A DNA stretch of 64,000 nucleotides, taken from the NCBI GenBank assembly GCA_902802305.1, contig CADCLG010000006.1, positions 1-64,000 on the forward strand, given 5' to 3'. Numbering within the stretch: position 1 is the stretch's first letter; every line of letters starts with the position of its first letter. Origin of the DNA: an uncultured Spirochaetaceae bacterium. GTDB lineage: Bacteria > Spirochaetota > Spirochaetia > Treponematales > Treponemataceae. Under the pieces are notes generated by a model. It did not search any database, was not told the origin of the DNA, and worked only from the letters and a program-made list of their open reading frames with translations. This document shows, piece after piece, positions 51,430-60,125 of the stretch. The translations under genes and the position numbers were made by a program.

Positions 51430-52425
51430 ATGAGTTTATATCATCCTGTAAAAATTGGAAATGTTGAACTTAAAGGCAATCTCTTCTTAGCGCCAGTCGC
51501 TGGTTACAGCGATTCGGCCTTTCGTTCTGTTTGCATAGAAAATGGAGCCTGTTTTACCTATACTGAAATGGTTAGTGCCGAAGCCTTGGTGCGTAAAAAC
51601 ATTAAAACCGAAACTTTAATGGCACGGGCTTTTAATGAAAAAGTTTATTCTGTTCAGATATTCGGCGGCCAGGCTGATATTATGGCCCAGGCAGCCCGCA
51701 TTGTTTTAGATAAAACTCATTGTGAAGTGATTGATATAAACTGTGGTTGTCCTGTTCCAAAAATCATAAAATCGGGGGCTGGCTCGGAACTTACCCGTGA
51801 CCCGGAAAAGCTATATCAAATTGCAAAGGCTGTTGTTGAAGCAGCCGGGGGAAGACCGGAAAAAGGCGGGGTACCTGTTACTGTAAAAATCCGTTCCGGC
51901 TGGGATAAGCCTCATCTTACCTGGAAAGAAGCGGCTCAGGCAGCACTGGAAGCAGGGGTAAGTGCAATTACAATTCATCCAAGAACTCGTGCTCAGGGCT
52001 ATGAAGGTCATTCGGACTGGGATATTATGAAGCAGCTGGTTGAGTTTGTAGATAAACGAGTTCCTGTTTTTGGTTCCGGAGATTTATTCAAGCCTGAGGA
52101 TGCCAAAAAGATGCTGGAAGAAACTGGGGCCGATGCTGTAATGTTTGCCCGTGGAGCAATGGGAAATCCTTTTATTTTTAAGGATGCTACTTCCCTGCTT
52201 ACAAGTGGTTTTTATGAGCCTGTTCCTGTGGAATACAGAATAAAAACTGGTTTTGCAGAATTGGAGCGTCTGGTTGCCGAAACAAATGAAAAGCATGCCT
52301 GTATGGAAATGAGAAAGCGTTTTTCTGCCTATTCAAAAGGAATCCAGAATGGTGCTGCTTTGCGGGCACAAATTGTTCATGCTTCTACAGTTCAGGATTA
52401 TCACGATATTTTTGATACAATATGA
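51430..52425 (+). CDS. dus: tRNA-dihydrouridine synthase
   Basis: A 331-residue FMN flavoenzyme that reduces uridine in tRNA. KGNLFLAPVAGYSDSAFRS binds FMN, INCGCPVPKIIKSGAGSEL holds the catalytic Cys, and VKIRSGWD, ITIHPRTRAQGYEG and GSGDLF follow in the family order. The ATG at 51430 is preferred; an upstream ATG at 51403 would translate hairpin DNA. No clear ribosome site, and the subgroup (DusB-like) cannot be fixed. Confidence 0.9.
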   Translation: MSLYHPVKIGNVELKGNLFLAPVAGYSDSAFRSVCIENGACFTYTEMVSAEALVRKNIKTETLMARAFNEKVYSVQIFGGQADIMAQAARIVLDKTHCEVIDINCGCPVPKIIKSGAGSELTRDPEKLYQIAKAVVEAAGGRPEKGGVPVTVKIRSGWDKPHLTWKEAAQAALEAGVSAITIHPRTRAQGYEGHSDWDIMKQLVEFVDKRVPVFGSGDLFKPEDAKKMLEETGADAVMFARGAMGNPFIFKDATSLLTSGFYEPVPVEYRIKTGFAELERLVAETNEKHACMEMRKRFSAYSKGIQNGAALRAQIVHASTVQDYHDIFDTI

Positions 52426-52482
52426 TTTAATTATTTTATATGATTATAATAAATGTTTAAGATAAATGTTTAGGGAGAAGAT

Positions 52483-53301
52483 ATGAAAAAAAATGTAAAA
52501 ATCCTTTCAATTTTTGCAGTCTTTGCTCTTGCCTTTGTTTTTGCGGCTTGTACTGCAAAGAATAGTCAAAATCAAACTACAGAAACTGTAGAATCGTCAG
52601 CAGGCAAAACTTCAGAAGTTGTAGAATCTTCTATTTTGAAAAGCGAATCTCAAAAGGAAGCCCCTGTTAATTTTGTTGACTGCGTTTTAATTTATGATGA
52701 AGCTTCCTTGTGGTATGTAAATGCTTCCGGTGAATTGGACTGGTACACAACAATTTCAAATGGTGCAGCTTTAAAAGCATATCCTGCAAGTTCGACTTCT
52801 CTTTCTGATACAGTTGAATCACAAAAGCTTACAAGAAGCGGTAAAAAAGAAGCTCTTGAATATACAAAAGTTCGTTTTAACGAAAATGATTATTGGATTC
52901 AGAGCGTTCTTCTTGTTAATAATGCTCTTCCACGTTTAGTAACAAAAGAAAATGTTATTATTTATTCTCTGGCTGATATCACAGGGGCAACGAGTGACAT
53001 GGTCGATTCGGGAACAATTGTTTCCTTTTCTGGCGAAGAAGAAGATTCAGAACTTGGTGTAAAGTTTTCAAAAATCTCCTATCACACAGAGAAGCGCAAT
53101 TTCAGAAACGTTTATGTCAAATCTGAAAATCTTTCCCAACAATCTGACGATGTAATTGCAAAGAGAATCCTTACAAAAATTGCTTCAACCGAAAATGAAG
53201 TAATCAAGCAGGAGCTTTTAGAAAATACAGAATTGCTTACCCTTAGTCCTGAAGTTACTGCTATGGTCAATATTGTCCGTGACGAAATGATTGCAGAATA
53301 A
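52483..53301 (+). CDS. Exported lipoprotein with SH3-like domains, copy A
   Basis: A 272-residue lipoprotein (signal ending FVFAAC). The mature protein, after a Thr/Ser/Glu-rich linker, has two beta segments (LIYDEASLWYVNASGELDWYTTIS; VIIYSLADITGATSDMVDSGTIVSFSG) then a helical tail. The next gene shares this plan, so they form a duplicated pair. Secreted SH3-like proteins often bind peptidoglycan or pattern cell-wall enzymes, but none of the usual ligand motifs can be named. GGGAGAAG precedes the ATG. Confidence 0.75.
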   Translation: MKKNVKILSIFAVFALAFVFAACTAKNSQNQTTETVESSAGKTSEVVESSILKSESQKEAPVNFVDCVLIYDEASLWYVNASGELDWYTTISNGAALKAYPASSTSLSDTVESQKLTRSGKKEALEYTKVRFNENDYWIQSVLLVNNALPRLVTKENVIIYSLADITGATSDMVDSGTIVSFSGEEEDSELGVKFSKISYHTEKRNFRNVYVKSENLSQQSDDVIAKRILTKIASTENEVIKQELLENTELLTLSPEVTAMVNIVRDEMIAE

Positions 53302-53314
53302 GTCGGAGGAAATT

Positions 53315-54223
53315 ATGAAAAAAACATTATTAAGTTTAATATTATTTGCAGCAGCCTTCTGTCTTTTTGCACAGAATGAAAAGGCATATATGTTTCAGCC
53401 GGAAGGTTCTCTTTATACAGAAAATGCAGACGGTGAATTAGTGTGGAGTGCATCCCTTTTTGCAGGCGCAGAACTTGAAGTTATAACAAAAGAGGTTAAT
53501 GGAAAAACTGTACGTGATGAAAAAGATGCAAAACGTACAGTAAACGGCAAAAAGTCTGACTGCCATGTTTACCATGTTTTGTATAATGATAAACCTTATT
53601 ATGTTGTTAGTGACCGCATTTCTATTCAGGATGATTTTGCTGTAATCACTAAGGAATCGGCAATTTATCGTTCTCCAGACTTAGCTGATGTTATGGATTC
53701 AACTCTGGCAACAGGAACTTTTATCACTTATGATGCTGATAAAATCTATTATCCTATTGGAACAAATATCAAGAATCAAGCCGCTTCTTTCAAAAAGATA
53801 AACTATTATGATCCGGTGGCTTTTGTTGTAAAAACCTGTTATGTAAAAGCTTCAAATATGGAAACTCAGAGGGATGATTTAAAGACACTTCAAGTTCTTG
53901 CAAAATTAAAGACAATAAAAGATGATGTCGTACGAAAAGAACTTTTGAATAACATTAAGAATCTTAATAATTCTAAAGGTGTGGCTTATCTGGTTGCAAT
54001 AGAAAATAAGGCCTATGAGACAGAGTTGGTAGAAGAAACAGAGGTTGAAGTAACTGAGACTGAAGAAACAATAGAGGCCGAAGTAATCAAAGAGGCAGAA
54101 GTTGTAAAGGAAAATATACCTGAACCAGTTCCTGTAAAAGATCCTGTACCTCTTCCTGTTACGCCTGAGCCAAAAAAAGAAGTTCAGAAACAGCCTCAGT
54201 CAATGACTGTTGACGCAAAATAA
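53315..54223 (+). CDS. Exported protein with SH3-like domains, copy B
   Basis: A 302-residue exported protein starting at 53315 after CGGAGGA (an upstream in-frame start at 53291 would overlap copy A and precede the signal peptide). Signal peptide MKKTLLSLILFAAAFCLFAQ; then GSLYTENADGELVWSASLFAGAEL mirrors copy A's first domain, and AVITKESAIYRSPDLADVM the second. The tail is Pro/Glu/Val-rich (PEPVPVKDPVPLPVTPEP), fit for spanning the wall or periplasm. Secreted but not lipidated, unlike copy A. Confidence 0.75.
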   Translation: MKKTLLSLILFAAAFCLFAQNEKAYMFQPEGSLYTENADGELVWSASLFAGAELEVITKEVNGKTVRDEKDAKRTVNGKKSDCHVYHVLYNDKPYYVVSDRISIQDDFAVITKESAIYRSPDLADVMDSTLATGTFITYDADKIYYPIGTNIKNQAASFKKINYYDPVAFVVKTCYVKASNMETQRDDLKTLQVLAKLKTIKDDVVRKELLNNIKNLNNSKGVAYLVAIENKAYETELVEETEVEVTETEETIEAEVIKEAEVVKENIPEPVPVKDPVPLPVTPEPKKEVQKQPQSMTVDAK

Positions 54224-54320
54224 ATCCTTTATATTTTCAGATTATTTCTCAAATCTTTTCTGCAAAAAAATTGTTTCATGCAGAAAAGATTATATATTTC
54301 TATCAGTATTTTCTTAACGC

Positions 54321-54366
54321 TTGACTTTTATTTTTCATTTTGATATAAAAATGAAACTTAGTCTCA
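54321..54366 (+). promoter_or_regulatory. Promoter and Fur/Zur-type operator of the zinc operon
   Basis: TTGACT (54321-54326), 17 bases, TATAAA (54344-54349). At the expected transcription start TGAAACT-T-AGTCTCA (54352-54366) is a 7-1-7 inverted repeat (TGA-ACT and AGT-TCA exact), the arrangement bound by Fur-family proteins. It precedes the Fur-family gene by 26 bases, fitting autoregulation of the whole operon. Confidence 0.8.
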
Positions 54367-54392
54367 ATTTTGCACGGAGGCATTTTTAGATT

Positions 54393-54809
54393 ATGGAATA
54401 TAAGACAAAACAACAGGATTTAATTCTCGATTTTCTCAAAACCGCAAAAGGCCAAGGGCTTTCTGAACATGTAACGGCCATAGATGTTACAGACGGCTTA
54501 AAAAAATACGGAATGGGAAAAGCCACAGTTTACAGACATCTCGAGCGTCTTGTAGATAAGGGGATTGTAAATAAATACTTTGTGGGCGAGAATGCGTCAG
54601 CCTGCTTTGAGCTTATAAAAGAAGGTGATCATCAAAAAGAACGTTGTTATCATTGCCGTTGCGAACAGTGCGGAAAATTAATTCATCTGCACTGCGAAGA
54701 ACTTGATGATATAAACCAACACTTAGAATCTGAGCATGGATTTTTAGTAAATCCGTTCAGAACTGTTTTTTACGGCGTTTGTGCGGAATGCCAGAAAGGA
54801 GATGAATAA
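54393..54809 (+). CDS. Fur-family transcriptional regulator (probable Zur)
   Basis: A 138-residue Fur-family protein. The winged helix carries KATVYRHLERLVDKGIV, and the metal/structural sites are CRCEQCGKLIHLHCEEL and CAECQKGDE, Cys pairs usual for zinc binding. Being first in an operon with znuA, znuC and znuB implies zinc-responsive repression. CGGAGG lies twelve bases upstream. The next gene starts 3 bases after its stop. Confidence 0.9.
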   Translation: MEYKTKQQDLILDFLKTAKGQGLSEHVTAIDVTDGLKKYGMGKATVYRHLERLVDKGIVNKYFVGENASACFELIKEGDHQKERCYHCRCEQCGKLIHLHCEELDDINQHLESEHGFLVNPFRTVFYGVCAECQKGDE

Positions 54810-54812
54810 AAA

Positions 54813-55742
54813 ATGAAAAATAAATTGTTGTGTATGAGTTTGCTGCTGGGCTTTATCCTTTTTCCTGGATTTTCTCAGAAAAAACTTACAATAGTTACTA
54901 CAATGTTTCCACAGTTTGATTTTACACGTGCAGTTGCAGGTGATAAGGCTGATATAACTATGCTTTTAAAGCCAGGTGCTGAAAGTCACAGTTACGAACC
55001 AACTCCAAAAGATATGAAAAAAATCCACAAGGCGGATTTATTTATTTATACAGGTGCAGAAAATGATGCCTGGGCTGAATCTCTGCTTAAAAATATGGGG
55101 TCAAAGGCTCCTAAAACACTTGCATTTCTGGAGCTTGTAGATACAGTAGAGGAAGAAATTGTTGAAGGAATGACTGCCGAGGAAGAGGAACATCATCACG
55201 ATGACGAAGAGGTTGAACTTGACGAACATGTCTGGACTAGTCCTCTTAATGCAGTAAAAATTGTATCTGCAATTTGTGATGAACTTTGTAAACTTGATGC
55301 TGCAAATGCTGATTACTATAAGAAAAATGCCGCAAAATATATTGATGAATTACTTACTCTTCATAAATCTTTTGAAGAGGTTGTAAAAAATGCAAATCGA
55401 AAGATTTTTGTTTTTGGCGACAGATTCCCGTTAAGATATTTTGCTGATTTGTATGGGCTTGAATATTATGCTGCTTTCCCTGGCTGTGCAACTGATGTAG
55501 AGGCAAGTGCTTCAACAATCAAGTTCTTAATCAATAAAGTTAAAGAAGAAAAAATCCCGGTTGTATTTACAATTGAGTTTTCTAACGGAAAGATTGCAGA
55601 TACAATTTGTGAAGCGACTGGTGCAAAAAAACTGGAGTTTCATTCATGTCATACTGTATCCGCTGATGATATAAAAAAAGGAGAGACTTATATTTCCCTT
55701 ATGAAACGAAATGTTATTGTTTTGAGGGAAGCTCTCAAATAA
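54813..55742 (+). CDS. znuA: Zinc ABC transporter substrate-binding protein
   Basis: A 309-residue protein with signal MKNKLLCMSLLLGFILFPGFSQ. ZnuA-type features: SHSYEPTPKDMKKIHKADLFIY (with a His ligand in SHSYEP), an acidic and His-rich loop EEEEHHHDDEEVELDEH, and later FTIEFSNGKIADTICEATG. The His-rich loop and the zinc-type neighbours support zinc rather than manganese. It is coupled to the regulator before it (3-base gap) and has no lipobox, so it should be free in the periplasm. Confidence 0.92.
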   Translation: MKNKLLCMSLLLGFILFPGFSQKKLTIVTTMFPQFDFTRAVAGDKADITMLLKPGAESHSYEPTPKDMKKIHKADLFIYTGAENDAWAESLLKNMGSKAPKTLAFLELVDTVEEEIVEGMTAEEEEHHHDDEEVELDEHVWTSPLNAVKIVSAICDELCKLDAANADYYKKNAAKYIDELLTLHKSFEEVVKNANRKIFVFGDRFPLRYFADLYGLEYYAAFPGCATDVEASASTIKFLINKVKEEKIPVVFTIEFSNGKIADTICEATGAKKLEFHSCHTVSADDIKKGETYISLMKRNVIVLREALK

Positions 55743-55770
55743 ATATCTCAAATAAATATATGGAGATTAA

Positions 55771-56481
55771 ATGGATTTATTGAAATGCGAAAATCTGTCT
55801 TTTTCTTATGAAGGACGGATTGCTCTGGAAAATGTTAATTTCACTGTAGAAGAAGGTGACTATATTTGTGTCCTTGGAGAGAACGGGGCTGGCAAAAGTA
55901 CGCTTATAAAAGGGCTGCTTAAGCTTATAAAACCTGCTGACGGAAAAATTGAATATATGGAAGGCTTTTCTTCAAAATATATTGGCTATTTACCCCAGCA
56001 GCAGTCGGTAAAAAAAGATTTTCCGGCTAGTGTCTGGGAAGTTGTTCTTTCTGGTTCAAATAATAATCTGGGGCTTTTTCCTTTTTTCAATAAATCCCAT
56101 AAGCAGCTTGCAGAGGACAATCTCAAAAAACTTGGTATTTATCAGATGAAAAACAATAGTTTTAGAGAATTGTCCGGCGGTCAGCAGCAGCGGGTTTTAC
56201 TGGCAAGAGCCTTGTGCGCTACAAAAAAGCTTTTAATTTTGGATGAACCTGCCAGCGGACTTGATCCGGTTGCAACAAATGAATTGTATGCGCTTATAAA
56301 ACAGCTGAACGACAGTGATAATATTACTGTCATTATGGTAAGCCACGATGTTGAGTGTGCAAAAAAATATTCCAAGCATATATTGCATCTGGAAACCCAG
56401 CAGTTATTCTTTGGTACTACTCAGGATTATGCTGCTACAGATATTGGAAAAAGCTTTTTTTCACAGGGGGTAAAGAAATGA
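55771..56481 (+). CDS. znuC: Zinc ABC transporter ATP-binding protein
   Basis: A 236-residue ABC ATPase: Walker A GENGAGKST, Q-loop YLPQQQ, signature LSGGQQQRVLLARAL, Walker B LLILDEPASGLDP and switch His in SHDVE. It drives ZnuB. Its stop overlaps the znuB start as ATGA, so translation is coupled. Length is normal. Confidence 0.93.
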   Translation: MDLLKCENLSFSYEGRIALENVNFTVEEGDYICVLGENGAGKSTLIKGLLKLIKPADGKIEYMEGFSSKYIGYLPQQQSVKKDFPASVWEVVLSGSNNNLGLFPFFNKSHKQLAEDNLKKLGIYQMKNNSFRELSGGQQQRVLLARALCATKKLLILDEPASGLDPVATNELYALIKQLNDSDNITVIMVSHDVECAKKYSKHILHLETQQLFFGTTQDYAATDIGKSFFSQGVKK

Positions 56482-57299
56482 TTCAGTATTTTGCAGAAAT
56501 GTTTTCTTATCCATTTATGGTGAGAGCTTTTGTTGTAGGAACCTTAATCGCTCTTTGTTCATCGCTCCTTGGCGTATCACTTGTACTAAAGCGCTATTCA
56601 ATGATTGGTGACGGATTAAGCCACGTAGGTTTTGGCGCTCTGGCTCTTGCTAAAGTTTTTAATGTATCTCCGCTTGCAATGTGTATTCCTGTTGTAACGC
56701 TATCTTCAGTTCTTCTTTTAAGAATAAAATCATCAAGTAAAATTAAAGGAGATGCGGCAACAGCCCTTATTTCTACTTTTGCGCTTGCTGTTGGGGTAAT
56801 GGTAATTTCTGTAACTACCGGCATGAATACGGATGTTTGTAATTATCTTTTTGGCAGTATTTTGAGTATGAGTCGTGCAGATGTTACTCTCAGTATTGTG
56901 ATTGCCGTAATTGTTGTATTTTTATTCATTTACTTTTATAATCGCATATTTGCAGTGACCTTTGATGAAACTTTTGCAAGTGCGACGGGAACTCGAACTA
57001 ACGTTTACAATCTTCTGATTGCAATTCTTACTTCCCTTGTAATTGTAATCGGAATGCGCATGATTGGTTCTCTTTTGATTTCCAGTTTGATTGTAATCCC
57101 TGCTTTAAGTGCAATGCGGATTTGCAAAAAGTTCAAAAGCGTCGTAATCGTAAGTTCTATAATCAGTGTGATTTGCTTGTGGTGCGGTTTGGTTTTATCT
57201 TATCAGCTGGCTTTTCCTACCGGGGCAAGTATAGTCTGCTGTGATTTTATTGTATTTACGATACTGACAATTTATTCAAAAATAAAAGGACGTAAATAA
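56478..57299 (+). CDS. znuB: Zinc ABC transporter permease
   Basis: A 273-residue permease of the ABC-3 type with seven or eight helices, starting at 56478 inside the znuC stop (ATGA). SSLLGVSLVLKRYSMIGDGLSHVGFGALALA is the coupling/EAA-like region of the family, and MRMIGSLLISSLIVIPALSAMRI a later helix. The next lipoprotein gene begins after two bases, so it shares the zinc operon. Confidence 0.93.
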   Translation: MIQYFAEMFSYPFMVRAFVVGTLIALCSSLLGVSLVLKRYSMIGDGLSHVGFGALALAKVFNVSPLAMCIPVVTLSSVLLLRIKSSSKIKGDAATALISTFALAVGVMVISVTTGMNTDVCNYLFGSILSMSRADVTLSIVIAVIVVFLFIYFYNRIFAVTFDETFASATGTRTNVYNLLIAILTSLVIVIGMRMIGSLLISSLIVIPALSAMRICKKFKSVVIVSSIISVICLWCGLVLSYQLAFPTGASIVCCDFIVFTILTIYSKIKGRK

Positions 57300-57300
57300 A

Positions 57301-57939
57301 ATGCAGATTACCAGACGGATTGGTAGTTTTCGTTTATTGCTTTTAGCAGCGGATATAATGATTGTACTTTTTGGAGCCTCCTGTTCTTCACGGCAGAAAG
57401 GTTATTCAGTTAGTTTGCAAAAAAAAGATTCTAATGAAAATCAAACTTCCAATCCTGCTGTTATTTATGACGATGATGAATTTTTTGATTTAATTCAGAA
57501 AATAGAATCCGGGGAGTATGAGCCCGAACCTATCCGCGAAGAAGAAATTGTTGAACCTGAGCCTATAGTTATTCCTGAAGGCGATATTCTTGAAATCAAA
57601 GAAAATTTATTTATTACTCAGATAAACGACATATATTTTAATTTTGAATCCTATGCAAAAAAAACAATTGTAGTTGAAGGAATGTTCACCTATTTTGTTT
57701 CATATTTTGATGACTCTAAAGTTCCTGCTGTTTACAGACTTGGACCAGGCTGTTGCGGAAATGACGGCTGGGGTGGATTTTTACTTGATTATTCGGGAAA
57801 ATTTCCTGAAGAAAATGAATGGATTAGAGTTACAGGAAAACCTTACATAAAAGAAACAAACGGTTTTGCAGATTTGTATTTAAAAGTTATGTCCATTGAA
57901 GTTAAAACGGAGCGGGGGGCAGAGTTTGTAAGGCAGTGA
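57301..57939 (+). CDS. Lipoprotein of the zinc operon with DUF1980-like OB domain
   Basis: A 212-residue protein starting 1 base after znuB. Its N-terminus is a lipoprotein signal (SFRLLLLAADIMIVLFGASC). An acidic stretch (residues 55-110) leads to a beta domain with VVEGMFTYFVS, YRLGPGCCGNDGWGGFLLDY and EWIRVTGKPYI, a Cys-Cys pattern and strand order like the C-terminal domain of YcgQ/DUF1980 proteins that accompany zinc transporters in other bacteria. Likely a periplasmic zinc-related accessory protein; the assignment rests on these motifs and on position. Confidence 0.7.
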   Translation: MQITRRIGSFRLLLLAADIMIVLFGASCSSRQKGYSVSLQKKDSNENQTSNPAVIYDDDEFFDLIQKIESGEYEPEPIREEEIVEPEPIVIPEGDILEIKENLFITQINDIYFNFESYAKKTIVVEGMFTYFVSYFDDSKVPAVYRLGPGCCGNDGWGGFLLDYSGKFPEENEWIRVTGKPYIKETNGFADLYLKVMSIEVKTERGAEFVRQ

Positions 57940-57981
57940 GATTAATTCATCTTTAGCTTAAAAGCAGCCGAGAATAAATAG

Positions 57982-59724
57982 ATGAACTTTTTGAATAAAA
58001 GAACTCTGAAATTATTTGTTGTTTTCATTTATTCCTCATTTTTGCTCTCTTTTACTTTGGGAGCTAAAACTGTTTATAAAAAAGTTCCAAGTTCATTAAT
58101 TGCAAAATCCGATAAGCCAATAACAATTTGTAAATGGGCTCCAGATGGAAGCGTATATTTTACTTCCTGGAATAATAATCTTGTTGTGTGGGATTCGCAG
58201 ACAAATAAGCCTGTTCATGTGTGTTCCAATTTTGATTCACCAATTATAGAACTTTCATTCAGTAGTGATGGAAAATATTTTCTTGTTGTTACAGAAGATA
58301 ATTATGTCACAATCTGTTATACAAAAAATTATGCAGAAGTTTCGCGTATTAAAGGAAGCGGAAAAATTCCTGTAAAGACAGCAAAAATGTTGAATGACAG
58401 CTATTCTTTGACAATTCCTCTGGATGGTAAGAATCTTTATAACTGTTTCAGACTGATTATGACGGGTGCTTTTATGTCTTCTAAAAATGAAGGGCATAAA
58501 AAAGAGATTTATTCTATAGATGTCAACCGTGCAAATGGATATATGCTGACTTCCAGCAAAGATAAAAAAGTCAAGCTTTGGGATTCTTCTTATAAAAATC
58601 TGCATACTTTTAATCTGTATACTTACAGTAATCTTCCTGCTGTTTTTAGTCCTAATGGTGAAACTTTTGTAATTCCTGAGGCGAACAATTTAATCAGTCT
58701 TAAAAATATTTACGGTGATACTCTTTATGAATTAAAAGATTCTGATATGCCGATTAATCAAATTGTTTATTCACCAGACAGTTTGCAGGTAGCTTTCCCT
58801 GTAAAAGCGGGTGGAATTCATATTTTTGATACTGATACAGGCGAATTGAGCAAAAAATTGGATTATCCTGCTCTAAAGAATGAAAAATTTGGACTTGTAA
58901 CTTCGCTTGCCTATAGTAGTGATGGAAATTATATTATTGGTGGAACTTCTACAGGCTATCTAATCCGCTGGACTCTTTCTGGAAATGTTTATATTCAGTC
59001 ACTTGCAAAAACAAAAGAAACACAGAAAGAAATTGATGAAGTAATTGCCAGACTTAAAGCAACAGAAATAATCGAAAAGGCGGATGAGTTGCCGGTTATG
59101 GAAACTGCAACAGATTCGGAATCAACAGCGGATCAAGCTTCTGATAACAAAAATCAGCAAAAAGCAAAAAAAGAAAAAAAGAAAAAGAATCAGAGCCTTG
59201 TAACTATAGAAAATAAACCGGATGCAACTTTATATTTTGATGCAGGCTATACAATTATTCCAACAGATTATTTTATTGGTGAATTTGATGCTGATATAGG
59301 ATTCCAGAAATCTTTTAAGAATCTTCCGCTGTTTGCTGGTTTTGATGTTAAAATCGGTGCTTCGATTCCAAAAAAAGATTTTCCTTATGTATATTTTACA
59401 GAATCTGGAGAAGAAAAAAATGCTCCATGGCTTTATTCAGCAAATCCATTCCTTTCTTTTGGTTACGAAGCCTATGCTTCAAACAGTATAAGAATAACTA
59501 TTGGTTTATGTGGTGGAGCTTCGTTCAGAATGCTTTGGAATAATTCGATGAAAGAAAACGTTAATTCTCCTCTACATTATGGTGCTTTTGGTGGAATAAT
59601 TGCTGGAATTGATATAAAGTGGTTTACAGTAAGAATGTCTTGCGTTTATGATTCCATGTTTGGCTTACAAAATTCCTGTTCACTTGGTGCGGCAATAAAG
59701 CTTTATTCAAAAAATAAAAACTAG
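57982..59724 (+). CDS. Exported WD40-repeat protein with C-terminal beta domain
   Basis: A 580-residue exported protein (signal MNFLNKRTLKLFVVFIYSSFLLSF). Residues about 40-340 hold several WD40-type blades (ITICKWAPDGSVYFTSWNNNLVVWD, EIYSIDVNRANGYMLTSSKDKKVKLWD, VTSLAYSSDGNYIIGGTSTGYLIRW), forming a propeller for protein contacts. A Lys-rich linker (QKAKKEKKKKN) leads to a C-terminal 180-residue beta domain, FIGEFDADIGFQKSFKN to the end, resembling a small outer-membrane barrel. Function unknown. Confidence 0.85.
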   Translation: MNFLNKRTLKLFVVFIYSSFLLSFTLGAKTVYKKVPSSLIAKSDKPITICKWAPDGSVYFTSWNNNLVVWDSQTNKPVHVCSNFDSPIIELSFSSDGKYFLVVTEDNYVTICYTKNYAEVSRIKGSGKIPVKTAKMLNDSYSLTIPLDGKNLYNCFRLIMTGAFMSSKNEGHKKEIYSIDVNRANGYMLTSSKDKKVKLWDSSYKNLHTFNLYTYSNLPAVFSPNGETFVIPEANNLISLKNIYGDTLYELKDSDMPINQIVYSPDSLQVAFPVKAGGIHIFDTDTGELSKKLDYPALKNEKFGLVTSLAYSSDGNYIIGGTSTGYLIRWTLSGNVYIQSLAKTKETQKEIDEVIARLKATEIIEKADELPVMETATDSESTADQASDNKNQQKAKKEKKKKNQSLVTIENKPDATLYFDAGYTIIPTDYFIGEFDADIGFQKSFKNLPLFAGFDVKIGASIPKKDFPYVYFTESGEEKNAPWLYSANPFLSFGYEAYASNSIRITIGLCGGASFRMLWNNSMKENVNSPLHYGAFGGIIAGIDIKWFTVRMSCVYDSMFGLQNSCSLGAAIKLYSKNKN

Positions 59725-59736
59725 AAAGAAGATAAA

Positions 59737-59910
59737 ATGAAAAGAAAGACATACATAATTAATAAATCTAAGATTCTCAAGGCTCTTGCAATGTTTGCTA
59801 TCCTAATTTTTATTCCAGTCATAACTTTGTCCTCATGTAACCAAACTTCTGTTGATGACATGCTTGAAGAATATAATGAAGCTTATGACCCGAATTTTGG
59901 AAATCAATAG
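59737..59910 (+). CDS. Small lipoprotein (57 aa)
   Basis: A 57-codon frame starting 12 bases after the WD40 gene, with AAGAAG before it. It has a long signal and lipobox (LKALAMFAILIFIPVITLSSC), then only NQTSVDDMLEEYNEAYDPNFGNQ, an acidic tail of about 24 residues. Close spacing to the WD40 gene suggests co-expression. No known family. Confidence 0.7.
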   Translation: MKRKTYIINKSKILKALAMFAILIFIPVITLSSCNQTSVDDMLEEYNEAYDPNFGNQ

Positions 59911-60125
59911 AAAATAAAACTCTGTACAAGACTATGTATTGTGACATCCAAGGAAGATAACAAATAGTTATTTTTCATGGACATTAAACGTTTCAGGTGG
60001 TAAAATATATTGATACGATGCACGAAAGTATGTCGTTTTGTATAATACTTCTACCTCCGCTTTCGTCATTAAAAAAATAATTTAAAAATATTCCTATACT
60101 GAACAAGTATAGGCAAGGAGAAAAA

